Source: Cyathus striatus
Lineage: Eukaryota > Basidiomycota > Agaricomycetes > Agaricales > Nidulariaceae
DNA: 64,000 nt
Reading direction: 5' to 3'
Assembly: GCA_025738555.1 (NCBI GenBank)
Contig: JAOVFP010000001.1
Location: forward strand, 3,162,001 to 3,226,000
Shown here: in pieces, positions 11,910 through 21,726 of the stretch
How the letters are laid out: every line of letters begins with the position of its first letter
Numbering within the stretch: position 1 is the stretch's first letter
Translations under genes and position numbers: made by a program
The notes under the pieces: model-generated
What the model was told of the DNA's origin: nothing
What the model saw: only the letters and a program-made list of their open reading frames with translations
Database searches by the model: none

Positions 11910-12403
11910 TCAAGTCAAATCGATCACCTCGCCTGGCAAGAATGCGGGCTGTGGCTCCGCCTTGACACGCTTGGCATTTGCACGAGCCTACTATGTCGTC
12001 AATGATTAGCGGCAGTTAACTGGAATACACGTACCAAGAGATGTCTCAGCTCCTTCGCTTCCTCAGAGTCGTCGTCGCCGTCATCATCTTCTTCCTTTAT
12101 ATCTATTGCCTTTCTCTTATTAGTATTCGTAAGTGGGAGTTCAGGCTGAGCGCTAGCTGGAAGAGGATTAGGGGCGATACCGTTTGCTCGCAGAACGTCT
12201 GAAAGAGATGTTAAGAACTAGAACGAGACAGACCAGAAGAATATGTACCTACCCAGCGGTCGATACTTAAACACGAAAGTTACCATTCTCTTTTGGTAAT
12301 CAACATGCCTCTTATTGTATGACCCCTTAGTCTTTTTTTCTGGAGCAAACCTAATGACATCAGATTGCTCAAAGGGAGCGAGTACGGTGTTCCTAAACCG
12401 CAT
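11910..12403 (-). CDS. Small conserved-looking protein with C-terminal VIDLT motif
   Basis: Three exons (12403-12253, 12198-12035, 11987-11910) splice in phase to 130 residues with canonical introns (GTAGGT...CAG, GTACGT...TAG). The product begins MRFRNTVLAPFEQSDVIRFA, continues with a basic tyrosine-rich stretch, has a highly acidic run (KEEDDDGDDDSEEAKEL) and ends LPGEVIDLT. Basic clusters (KKTKG, NKRKAID, AKRVKAE) look like nuclear localisation signals, and the terminal VIDLT fits the hydrophobic core of a SUMO-interacting motif. I do not recognise a named family. The start is the first ATG after an in-frame TGA. A nuclear regulatory or transposon-domesticated protein is possible, but this is inference. 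Confidence 0.6.
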
Positions 12404-14277
12404 GCCTCCCTCAGATTTCGGCTCAACTCAAGGCTAAGCGACTCTCACTCTCGCCACGTGATAGGTCCATTGCCCCATCAATCTTATCAACTGAAATATA
12501 GATATTAAAAGGTGGAATTAGTTGTATATTTCTTTCTTCATGGGGGTGGATGTGCATATAATATATATATACCATTGAATTTAAAAGTATGTATATGTAA
12601 ATACATGCCACCATAATTGTAGGCTACTAACGATACATCCTACCATCGTACTGACCCATATTATCTTACAACTCCCCTTTGTCTCTCATTTCCTTCTGTT
12701 TACGACACCTCCGCCACCATCCGGCTCATATGGTGCACACCACTCTGTCTACTTCAACCTACGGCACCCACCCACACGTCGATCCCACTACCGCTACCAA
12801 CTTATCACCTCGTTCCCACTAATAACCAATGAAAGCTCCTTCAACCACTCCAACCTACCCAGTACCAGCTACCACTTTCCTAACACCACTATTGCTACTC
12901 TAGCGCGCTGTGACTGTGCACACACGTGCTCGTGCCTGTCGCAACCGCCGTTCTTTGCTAGCTTGAATTAGCCCTGGTGGGGTGGGGAGGGATACACTGC
13001 CAGATGAAGTTGTACTTCGATTAGCGATCAAATAAAAGGCGAGGAGGAGATGAAGGAAACAATGGTAGAGAGTGTGGTGCCACTTAGTGTTGATGCGGAT
13101 GAGGAAGAGAGCTGAGAAGAGAGTGCGGTTCCATTTAGTGTTGAATCTGCGCGCATAGTAGGCTTTCGTTCTGTTTCTGCCATCGAGTGAGAGGAAGAAT
13201 GAGTCACGAGCATGAACACTTAACTTAAAAGATTTGTTGGGGTGGAGTGCGTCTTGATGTCGGAGAGCGGCAGTGTATGGTGGTGGAGGAAGAGAAAGAG
13301 CACAACACGATCCGTGGGAAACTGGGGTATGTTGATTGCTCTTGAGTATCACATGATATTATTTGTTACTGTTGGTCCATGGGTTACGGCGCAATGGGAG
13401 CCTGGAGGGGACTGAAGAAGGGAGAAACAAGATGTCCAGCTTGTATTTAGTGTACACATATATTTATTTATAAAAAATTGTGGATATGTTCCCATGCAAT
13501 TTGCTGATGGAATTTGGAATTTGGAGGGATTTGTTTTAGTAAGTATAGTCCCAGCACTATAATAAGCCTTATTTCACCCTAGATATCACTATTATACTAC
13601 TGTACCCATGTTCTCTATCATTTTACATTCGTACTGGATTTAAACTGGATTTTATAACGTTTTATTTGTGCTTTTTAACTTTCACAACAGATAATTGACG
13701 ATTTGCTGTTGCTATTCTCGCACTCTCACTTAGTTCCCACGCAAGATTGGATAATTATGTAAGCTAATATGAAGGGGTGTAGCGATCCATCAGTACGTTT
13801 AGTTACCTAAGGAAGAAACCGAAAATGCGAGGCATACGGTTCCGGTACACGCTAAGCAAGTATGAGGGAGGAAAATAGTCTCGGCTACCCATCCGTTTGC
13901 GGTGATTCGTCCTAAAAAGGACTTCCCACTACAACCGTCTGGGAAATGAACAGACACTTTAGAAGGGGTTTGCATTCCGCGTTTATCGGGAATTCGGAAG
14001 GCTTGTCTTGCATGACAAAGGCTTGAAATGTTCACGTGACTTACCTGTTTTGGTATGTATTTCCTGCTTTGTAATCACAGAAATGTGTCGCGTCCCCGAC
14101 CCATCCACAGTGTGTTATCCATGTCCCCTTAATTTTGCTACTCTGTATTGTTATTTTTTGATAGGGACCCTGTAAATTGTATCTACATCCTTCCAATTTA
14201 GTGAAGATTTGTCCCACTAATAGTCAGTCTCAGAGTATTGTGTTTCATCATTTCTTTGATTTTATTGTCACTCTCAT

Positions 14278-14295
14278 TAGGGGAATTCAAATATG
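14278..14295 (+). repeat. Inverted repeat arm, left
   Basis: Exact reverse complement of 14618-14635 over 18 bp, about 320 bp apart. Confidence 0.6.
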
Positions 14296-14617
14296 TCTGT
14301 TTTGTAGTGTTACTACATGTTGCTACGGAACAGTCGCTACAACCTTGCCAAAAAACATGATCAGAAATTCAAACGGAGAGTTCTAATGTAAACGTTCCCT
14401 ATGTTTTACTCTTTTCCACTTTGAAATTTTGTTAAAATTTTGGAGGTTGGGTAGATATTAACATATTCAAACATTATATCTAATAAATTACATATTTTCA
14501 AAAGGTGAAAGGAAGTGGTTCTTGTAAGTATGATCCAAACATTATGAACTCTGAACTGATTGCCACTCGTTCTTCTTGGCAACGATACAGAAATCACTGT
14601 AGCATATACTGTATCAC

Positions 14618-14635
14618 CATATTTGAATTCCCCTA
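14618..14635 (-). repeat. Inverted repeat arm, right
   Basis: Partner of the arm at 14278-14295. Weak similarity continues beyond the exact match. Confidence 0.6.
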
Positions 14636-15041
14636 TTGTATATATCTCACAGAATATCACTACGTTCTCATTTTTATTTTAACTCACTAATTCCCTTCCA
14701 CACCTTAGAACATCACAAGCCAAATGGACATTCAACTGACTTGCACTATTTTTGTTTCTTTGACCTTTACAGTGCAGACACAGAAAGTTGGGAGGGATAC
14801 AGAAGATTAAAGAAAAGTCTGTTTGTAGATTTTGACTGTAACAGTAGTTGCTTCAGGATTATTTTAATGTGTTCAAATGTCAATGCAATTCTTGTGTAAT
14901 TCTCTTCAAATTCTCTTAAGTAATTAGTAACATGTATACTTATAAGTACTACATCATTGACTATTAATTGGAGTATTATGGTCAGGGAACAGCATTTAAA
15001 GATGTTGATCAAAAATAATGATTATCCATAAGGGAATCACA

Positions 15042-15255
15042 TGTAAGTAACCTACACTACAACACATGTCCTACTGTGCATTTACATTAGAAACTCATGT
15101 ATTACATATGGCCAAACTGTGCAACTGTGCCCACAGTTATGATGAGTAACGTATGTTGATACGCATGGTGTCCGCGTTGTAGGTCATGTGACTATCACAT
15201 GACATAGATAAGATATGATTAGATAAAAGATTAGATAAAGGACGAAATCCTAACA
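15042..15255 (-). repeat. 3' LTR, truncated (upstream part only)
   Basis: Matches the first ~214 bp (minus-strand sense) of the 5' LTR from TGTTAGG onward, with roughly 20 differences by eye, many of them transitions. Weak similarity continues for about 15 bp below 15042 and then stops. The TATA box, the transcript-start sequence and the terminal CTAACA present in the 5' LTR are missing here. Confidence 0.85.
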
Positions 15256-15270
15256 TTACCCCCCCTTTAA
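15256..15270 (-). promoter_or_regulatory. Polypurine tract
   Basis: On the minus strand a purine run (AAAGGGGGGG, then TAA) lies directly before the 3' LTR, the expected primer for plus-strand DNA synthesis. Confidence 0.75.
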
Positions 15271-15470
15271 GAGTTGTGTCCTCATGACATTTCAATGGAT
15301 TCTTCTGTTCGTGGGGGTCGTTCTTGGATACGGAGTATAATACAAGGAATGTAATGACTGAGTATGAATACAGCCATACAGAGGATGAAGATTACTATTA
15401 CGTAGATCAAAAGAGTGATGTTGTTGGAAAGCATTTTGAATAATTATGACTTCAAATAATTCCATTGTAT

Positions 15471-18400
15471 TTATACATTAGGACATTCCAGATTTTCCCG
15501 ATGAAATTTATTTAATAGACTTTTTGATCCGGTTAGTGATGTAATCGGTTCCCATGTACAATGATCATAGGAATAGCCTTTCCATTTTATTTTGTATAAA
15601 ACCTTTTTTCGATTTAATTTCCATGCAAGTATCGCTTCTACTTTGTATTGTTCCTGATCATCTATTACAACAGCAGGTGGTGGTTTCGGTTTCTGTTGTG
15701 ATTTGTATTGTGCTGGAATATGTTTCGTGAGTAGTTGCATGTTATACATGGGATGTTTTCAGTTCCAGGTTTTCGGTAATTGGATTTTGTAAGAGGCTAA
15801 ACCGACCTTCTTAATTACTTTAAAGGGTCTGTATCTTTTGTCATCTAATTTTGCAACTGGTCTATTGGATTTGATATTAATTCCTTCTACATAAACAAGA
15901 TCGCCAGGTTTATATTCAGGTGACTCTTTTCGATTTCTGTCATATCCACATTTCATTGCTTCATTTGATAGAGTAAGAGCTGCTTTTGCGTTTTCCCTAG
16001 CTTTTGTTATTGTAGAAATAAATTCATCTACTCCAATAGTATGCGATGTTCTGTTTGGCCTTATTCCTCCATAAGGGTGATGTCCATACATTAAATAAAA
16101 TGGTGTATATCCTGTTGCTCAATGTACTGTGTCATTATAATTAAATTCCGTTACTGCTATTCTATCAGCCCAGTCGTCTTGATCGTAGTTTATGTAAATT
16201 CTAAGATATTGTTCTATCTCTTGATTTACACGTTCTACTTGTCCGTTAGTTTGTGGTCGATATGCAGTTGATAGGTTCATTTTGACTCCTAATCATTTTG
16301 TAAATTCTTTAGTGAAGTGAGATGCAAATTGCGATCCTCTATCACTAATGACATGTTGCGGCATTCCGAAGTTTTTAAATACTTTTTCTAAATATAGTTC
16401 TGATACTCCAGGACTATCAATTTCTTTATTACATGGAATAAAGGCTGCCATTTTTGTGAATCGATCAACAACTACCATTAAAAAATCAAATCCTCGGGAA
16501 TAAGGGAGTGGTCCTATAAAATCAATTGATATTGTATGCCAAGGTCCTTCTGGAATACTATTAGGGTTTAATAATCCTATTGGTTTCGATCGATGTATAT
16601 TTGTCCTTTGACATGCTTCATATCCAGAGACGTATTTCTTTATGTCTGCCATTATTCTGGGCCACCAGTAATCTCTCGTGATTAATTCCATTGTTTTGTA
16701 TTCACCATGATGTCCAGATATAGCCGAGTTGTGACATAATTTAATTATCTGTTCTCTTAGTTTAGCATTTTTAGGAATGTAAACTCTATTTTTCCATGTG
16801 ATTATTCCTTCGGCTGATTCGTTCCAGTCTTTTGACTTAAGGTTAATCATTTTGATTATTTCCTTATCTCGATTTTTTCTGGATTTTCGAACTTGTTCCA
16901 TTATATCTTCATCTTCACCATGAACCTCATATGTCTGTCTGAAGTGTTCTGGTTTGAGAAGTATAATGTCTTCATTATCATGTTCACCTTGTTCATGTCC
17001 AGCTCATCATGATAGTAAATCTGCCTTTGTCATTTGATTTCCTGGTTTATGATGCAATATGTAATGGAATTCTGATAATTCTGTATACCATCTTGCTTGT
17101 CGTCGATTTAACTTCTGTGGTTTCTTAAAATATTGGAGATTTTTGTGATCCGTCCAAATCTTGAATATTTGTTTGGCTCCTAGAAGGTACTGTCTCCACA
17201 TGTCTAATGCTCTCATTATTGCGAGCATTTCTTTATCGTAGATTTCGTAATTTCGTTCCATTGGACTTAAAGCATGTGACAGGAATGCGATCGGTCTCCA
17301 TTTTCCATCTGTTTGTTCTTGGGATAGAATAGCTCCATTGGCAAAGTCTGAAGAATCTGCTTCAACACGGTATTTTCCATCGTCATTTGGCATTGCTAAA
17401 ATAGGTGCCGATACGATTTTATCTTTTAATTCTGAAAATGCTAGTGCCTGATTAAGTTCCCATTTCCATTCATTTTTCCCAGTTAGTTCATGAAGGGGTT
17501 TTGCTATTTTCGCAAATCCTTGAATGAATCTTCTATAGAAATTTATGAATCCAAGGAATTGTTGAAGTTCATGTTTATTATTGGGTACTGGCCAATCGAC
17601 TACTGCTTTTACTTTCTCAGAATCCATTCGTACAGAATTCTTTGAAATAATAAGTCCTAAGTATTCGACTTCAGCTTTTTTGAAGAAACATTTTTCTGGC
17701 TTAAGATATAATTCATGTTGTTCTAGTTTTCTAAGAACTCTCTTAACCATTTTTCTGTGTTCTTCCAATGTTTCCGTGAATATCAAAATGTCATCCATGT
17801 AAACGATTACTGTTCCTTCATTGATTTCCATTCTGAATATATCGTTCATCATAGTTTGGAAAGTTGCTGGAGAATTTGTAAGTCCGAAAAACATGACCAA
17901 AGGTTCAAATAGTCCTCAATTAGTCCTAAATGCAGCATATTGTTCGTCTCCTTCTTTGATTCGAATGTTATTGTACCCCCATCTAATATCTAACTTGGTA
18001 AAGTATCATGCCTTTTTCAGTTTATCTACTAATTCTTGAATTAACGGTAATGGATATCTATTTTTAACTGTCATTTCGTTTAATTTTCGATAATCTTGAA
18101 TTGGTCGTAGAGATCCATCTTTCTTTTTGATAAAAAAGAATGGTGATGCCCAAGGTGATTTCGAAGGTCTGATGTGTCCTGAATTTAGATTTTCATTGAG
18201 AAATTCATCTAACTGTTTTTGTTCATCTAAACTTAATGGATAGATTTTACAGTCGAATGATGTAGCTCCTGGGAGTAATTTGATGGCATGGTCCCATGGT
18301 CGTTGAGGAGGAAGTTTGTCAAATGATTCTTTCACGAACACTCTTTCAAATTCATGGTAATACATTGGAATGGTTTCCTTCCAATGTTTCTTTGGTTTTT

Positions 18401-19307
18401 GCTGATTTTGTGCTTCAGCAATTTTTGAAGCTGTGGTTTGAAATCCCCTTAATTCGATTTGTTTGAATATATTTACTGCTATAATATGATCGTCCGATTC
18501 AAGATTTATCTGTTCATCTAGATCAGATTCATCTTCTTCTGGATCCATCATATTTATTAATGGAGTACATTCTATCGGGCATCATGTAAATTTGATTGTT
18601 CCTTTATTCCAATCTATTTCTGGATTATGTGTTTGAAGCCAATCGTGTCCGATGAACATAGATGCTTTTCCTAGATTAATGACAGCTAATTGTAGTATTT
18701 CTACATGTCTTCCATGTCGTACTCTCAATTCAACATAGTCGGTAATCGATCCATCACTGTTAAGAGTTCCGTCTGCATTGTAAACCGGAGAGGGTCGTGG
18801 ATATTTCTTTGTTGTGAGTTGATGTTCCTCTATGAATTTTCGATTAATACAAGTTCCAGTACTTCCGCTATCGAGTAATGCTTTTAGTCCATATGTCCAT
18901 TGAGTATCCAAAGTGGTAATCATTAAATCAAGATCCATTTGATTTCCGTTTGTTCCTCGGATAAACCTTTTGGGTCTTTTTAATTCTTCTAATGTGGGAA
19001 TTACATCTTGATCTGAAAGATTGTTTAATTCTACGATCATTTTCTGAATTACTTCAGGTCTTCGTTTGGGATGTATCCATATGCTTAATGTGGCTAAAGC
19101 AAGTTCTGATGTTTGGTCTTTTAATCTCCGTGCGACCCAATACACGTTTCCAGGTTTTACTTCCTGATTAGGGAAGGCACATTTAGTTCTTTCTTTCTGT
19201 AATGATACGTATTTCGATTCCAGATCTACCGTAGGTACAGTTACATTGGAAGGTACATAAAATGAGGCCGGCGAGTTTGTGCTCACTGCTGGCCTTGGGG
19301 AAAACCC
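15471..19307 (-). pseudogene. pol: pol: protease-RT-RNase H-integrase-chromodomain, interrupted by TGA codons
   Basis: Domains in order on the minus strand: aspartic protease with LLDSGSTGT (near 18880); reverse transcriptase with [17 protein letters not shown] and the catalytic VYMDD (near 17800); RNase H with RVEADSSDFANGAIL and WTDHKNLQYF; integrase with a zinc-binding region, catalytic SIDFIG, ISDRGSQF and the E in QVERVNQE; a YRPFKV GPY/F-like segment; and a chromodomain (YKVEAILAWK...YKIKWKGYS...TWEP) ending at 15471. In-frame TGA codons sit at 18582, 18006, 17916, 17007, 17004, 16293, 16119 and 15759. In the integrase zinc finger the first cysteine of the usual CxxC pair is tyrosine (YEACQR), consistent with another transition. 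Pol would be made by -1 frameshifting from gag. No functional polyprotein is possible from this copy. Confidence 0.92.
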
Positions 19308-20533
19308 AATTGAGCAATGAGGAGAGCACGTTGCTCTTCCGATAATTTAGTTACATCTGGTAATTCTACTATTCCGCTAGTGGAAGCTACAGGTATAGAA
19401 GAGTCCATATTTACATTATGTTGTACATAGGGTCTGCGTGGTTTCTTAGGGCATGTGTTAGACATGTGTCCTTTTTCTTTGCAATAAAAACAGCGACCTT
19501 CTTTCTTTAATTGATCGAGATCCATTCGGTTTCCACCTTGTGATACTGTAAGATTAGAACGATCAGGTGTTCGTTGTTGCATGTTCGGTGTCTGTTGGGT
19601 TCCAGTATTTGTGTTGGTTTGGGGGTGTCCAGGGTTTTGATTCTGATTCTGGGGTCGTCCAAGGTTTTGTTGGGTGCGTCCGAAATTGGCTTCACGACGG
19701 TTCCTTTCGTATTCCGCGGCTTTGTCGACCCAATCGATAAGTTTATCGGTGACTTTAAGTCCACCAACTTCCATAAGTCTCCTGGCTAATAAGGGGTGCA
19801 TGCCGCGTTGGTATTTGTCTACTAGAGCCGTATTATCAAATCCAGTTAAATTCATCCATTGCATAAAGTCGATTGTGTAATCTTCAACAGGCCGTGTTCC
19901 TTGTACAACTTTGTTGATTTGTTCGATGGCGTTATTCTGGGTTTCCGTTGAGATAAAGAAGAATTGAAGCCTTTCGACGAATGTATTCCAATCAGCAAAT
20001 GGGCAAGCTGTTCTAAATGCGTCATGGACAATGGCCGGGGAGTTTTCCGTTGCTGCGATGTTAACCTTTTGGGTGTCCTGTAAAGTGGGTTCCTTTCCAT
20101 TGTGTAATAATTTCCATTGAGCTCGTTCTTTGTTAAACAAGATCAGATCACCTAAAAATGTATCTGCCCATCGTTGGGCCCGGTTGTCTTTTCCCTTTTT
20201 AACTTTCGGTAAGGCGATTGTTATCTTTTTCCAATCATTCGTAATGTTCTTTTCCTGAAAGTATAGCATCATACGTCTTATCCAATTATTGACTGTATGA
20301 GGGTCTCCTTTGTAATCTTCTGGAATTTCAACCTTTTCCTTTGGTTCCGGTCAATCCTCCTTAATTCCGTCTCTGATCTCTTTGATGACTCCCTGAGTCA
20401 TGGCGGAGACACTTTCTGTGACTAACTGCTTGTTGGCAGGAGTCATGTTCGTCCATCTCGTTACAATCTCATCTTTCATGAAAACCATCACTATGGCTGT
20501 GATGAAGCCAAGAATAACTTCGGCAGAGATCAT
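19283..20533 (-). pseudogene. gag: gag: capsid/nucleocapsid, one internal TGA
   Basis: Starts at the ATG at 20533, which overlaps the stop of the upstream ORF (TAATG), and ends with the TGA at 19283-19285. An in-frame TGA at 20351-20353 splits it just before EVEIPEDYKGDP-type capsid sequence; the remainder reads DWNTFVERLQFFF and VQGTRPVEDYTIDFMQW, typical retrotransposon gag. The C-terminal part is Q/N-rich and carries one zinc knuckle, CFYCKEKGHMSNTC (CX2CX4HX4C), for RNA binding. Gag would form the virus-like particle. The internal TGA fits a CGA to TGA change. Confidence 0.88.
19301..19307 (-). promoter_or_regulatory. Putative -1 ribosomal frameshift site G GGT TTT
   Basis: In the gag frame the minus-strand codons read TTG GGT TTT CCC, so the heptamer fits X XXY YYZ exactly. 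It lies about 16 nt before the gag stop. The -1 frame is open from here into the protease, and the protease region has no ATG of its own near its 5' end. Confidence 0.6.
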
Positions 20534-21039
20534 TATAGATCGATGTCGGAGTCAGGGTATGTCGGTGTGGGAAGTTCTCTATCATCGTTATGAATAGTAT
20601 TCAGAAGGGTTTCGTATCCTAAAGGGGAAAGGAAGTCTTGTTCGAATGGAGAAATGTATCGGGTAGGTGTACTGAATCGAAGTGTATCGTCGTGTCCTGG
20701 TTCAGTGATAATGGTAAGGGTACGATGGATAGGGTGTTCGGGAGGAGTAGGAAGACGGGGAGGTGAAATGTAGTTAGGGATTTGGTGAAGGGAAAGATAT
20801 GTGTTGGGATCAAAATCTGAGTCATCGGAGTCCACCGACACGGCTCTCGGAGTTTGAGGACAGGAATAGGGTGTAGGGCGAGATCGAGGAATGTAGATTG
20901 GTACAGATGAAGAAGGGATGTGATAGGAATGGGAACGGAGTGATCGAAGGGTTTGGGAATGAGTAATTGGTGCCACCGTGATAGACGAAGTAACAGAAGC
21001 TTTTGAGGATGCTCGGAAACTAGCAAGACGTCCTAAGTT
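20533..21039 (-). CDS. Extra 5' ORF of the chromovirus (ORF0)
   Basis: Open frame from just after an in-frame TGA (21040-21042) to a TAA at 20533-20535. It encodes a serine-, proline- and arginine-rich chain ending PTPTYPDSDIDL, with no recognised fold. No ATG opens the frame in this copy (a GTG occurs at 20976), so the start is probably mutated. The stop overlaps the gag ATG as TAATG. It resembles an unstructured Gag N-terminal extension and may once have been one protein with gag or a reinitiation-coupled partner. Confidence 0.5.
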   Translation of the reverse strand, partial: NLGRLASFRASSKASVTSSITVAPITHSQTLRSLRSHSYHIPSSSVPIYIPRSRPTPYSCPQTPRAVSVDSDDSDFDPNTYLSLHQIPNYISPPRLPTPPEHPIHRTLTIITEPGHDDTLRFSTPTRYISPFEQDFLSPLGYETLLNTIHNDDRELPTPTYPDSDIDL

Positions 21040-21328
21040 TCATGCACACTTTCTTGCAGATAGAACCAGCTGGGGCAACACGTGGTAGCCTCCCCAGTCA
21101 CTGGCGCCGTGCCAAACTTAAGGCAGAGGGCCTTAGATGATTGGTAATTCGGACAGTGTCGGGCTCAACGTTACACCAGTCCTCTCATACTTCCAAGTAC
21201 AACGATCAAGTCTATCGAATGGAGTGTACGTCTGGTCCAAGAGGTCCAAGACGGGGAATGAAGTATAGAGAGAAGTTTTGCCGGGGTTCAGCGAGAGAAG
21301 AGAAGTTCGGGGTCGAGGAATGAGGTAG

Positions 21329-21339
21329 ATTCTTGTGCT
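21329..21339 (-). other. Primer-binding site of the self-priming type
   Basis: Minus-strand AGCACAAGAAT lies two bases after the end of the 5' LTR. It is exactly complementary over 11 nt to ATTCTTGTGCT inside the LTR (21434-21444), at the expected transcript start about 33 nt downstream of the TATA box. No TGG-type tRNA primer site is present. Confidence 0.75.
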
Positions 21340-21341
21340 TT

Positions 21342-21714
21342 TGTTAGTGACAGATGAGCAAAATACTCGAAGCCAAACTTAAACACTTGAACGTGAGAGA
21401 AAGATGAGTCTTATTACTAGTCTGGAATAAACTAGCACAAGAATAATGAACTACTGACTAGAAAGACTGTATTTATAGAAAAGAACCATGAAGTAATCAC
21501 ATGTAAGTATCCTACACTACAACGCATGTCTACTGTGCTTCTACATTAAGTACTCATGTAATATGTATGGCCAAACTGTGCAACTGTGCCCACAGTCATG
21601 ATGAGTAACGTATGTTGATACGCATGGTGTCCGCATTGTAGGTCATGTGACTATCACATGACATAGATAAGATATGATTAGATAAAGGATTAGACAAGCG
21701 ATGAAATCCTAACA
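21342..21714 (-). repeat. 5' LTR (373 bp)
   Basis: Bounded by the inverted terminal bases TGTTAG...CTAACA. Minus-strand features: TATAAAT at 21477-21471 and the probable transcript start at 21444. The right flank is the 3' flanking sequence of an ALG12 partial copy. Confidence 0.8.
21471..21477 (-). promoter_or_regulatory. LTR TATA box
   Basis: TATAAAT on the minus strand, about 33 nt before the inferred start of the element's RNA (21444). Confidence 0.6.
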
Positions 21715-21726
21715 GCCCCCCACATA

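Larger units (their letters stand above)
12404..15041. other. AT-rich stretch without recognised genes; contains an 18-bp inverted repeat
   Basis: About 2.6 kb between the VIDLT protein and the truncated 3' LTR. Frames are short and lack motifs. A perfect 18-bp inverted repeat lies at 14278-14295 and 14618-14635 (core GGGGAATTCAAATATG). The stretch may be decayed transposon sequence, but no ends or transposase are visible. Confidence 0.4.
15042..21714 (-). mobile_element. Ty3/gypsy chromovirus (LTR retrotransposon with chromodomain), inactivated
   Basis: Complete-looking element read on the minus strand. Order: 5' LTR (21342-21714), self-priming type primer site (21329-21339), extra ORF (about 21039-20533), gag, then pol with protease, reverse transcriptase, RNase H, integrase and C-terminal chromodomain, purine-rich tract (15256-15270) and a partial 3' LTR (15042-15255). 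The chromodomain and the primer site complementary to the transcript start place it with Tf1/sushi-like fungal chromoviruses. Nine in-frame TGA codons interrupt gag-pol, all at places where CGA arginine fits, and no other disruption was noticed, so the element is dead as it stands. Because the 3' LTR is cut short, target-site duplication cannot be read. Confidence 0.93.
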
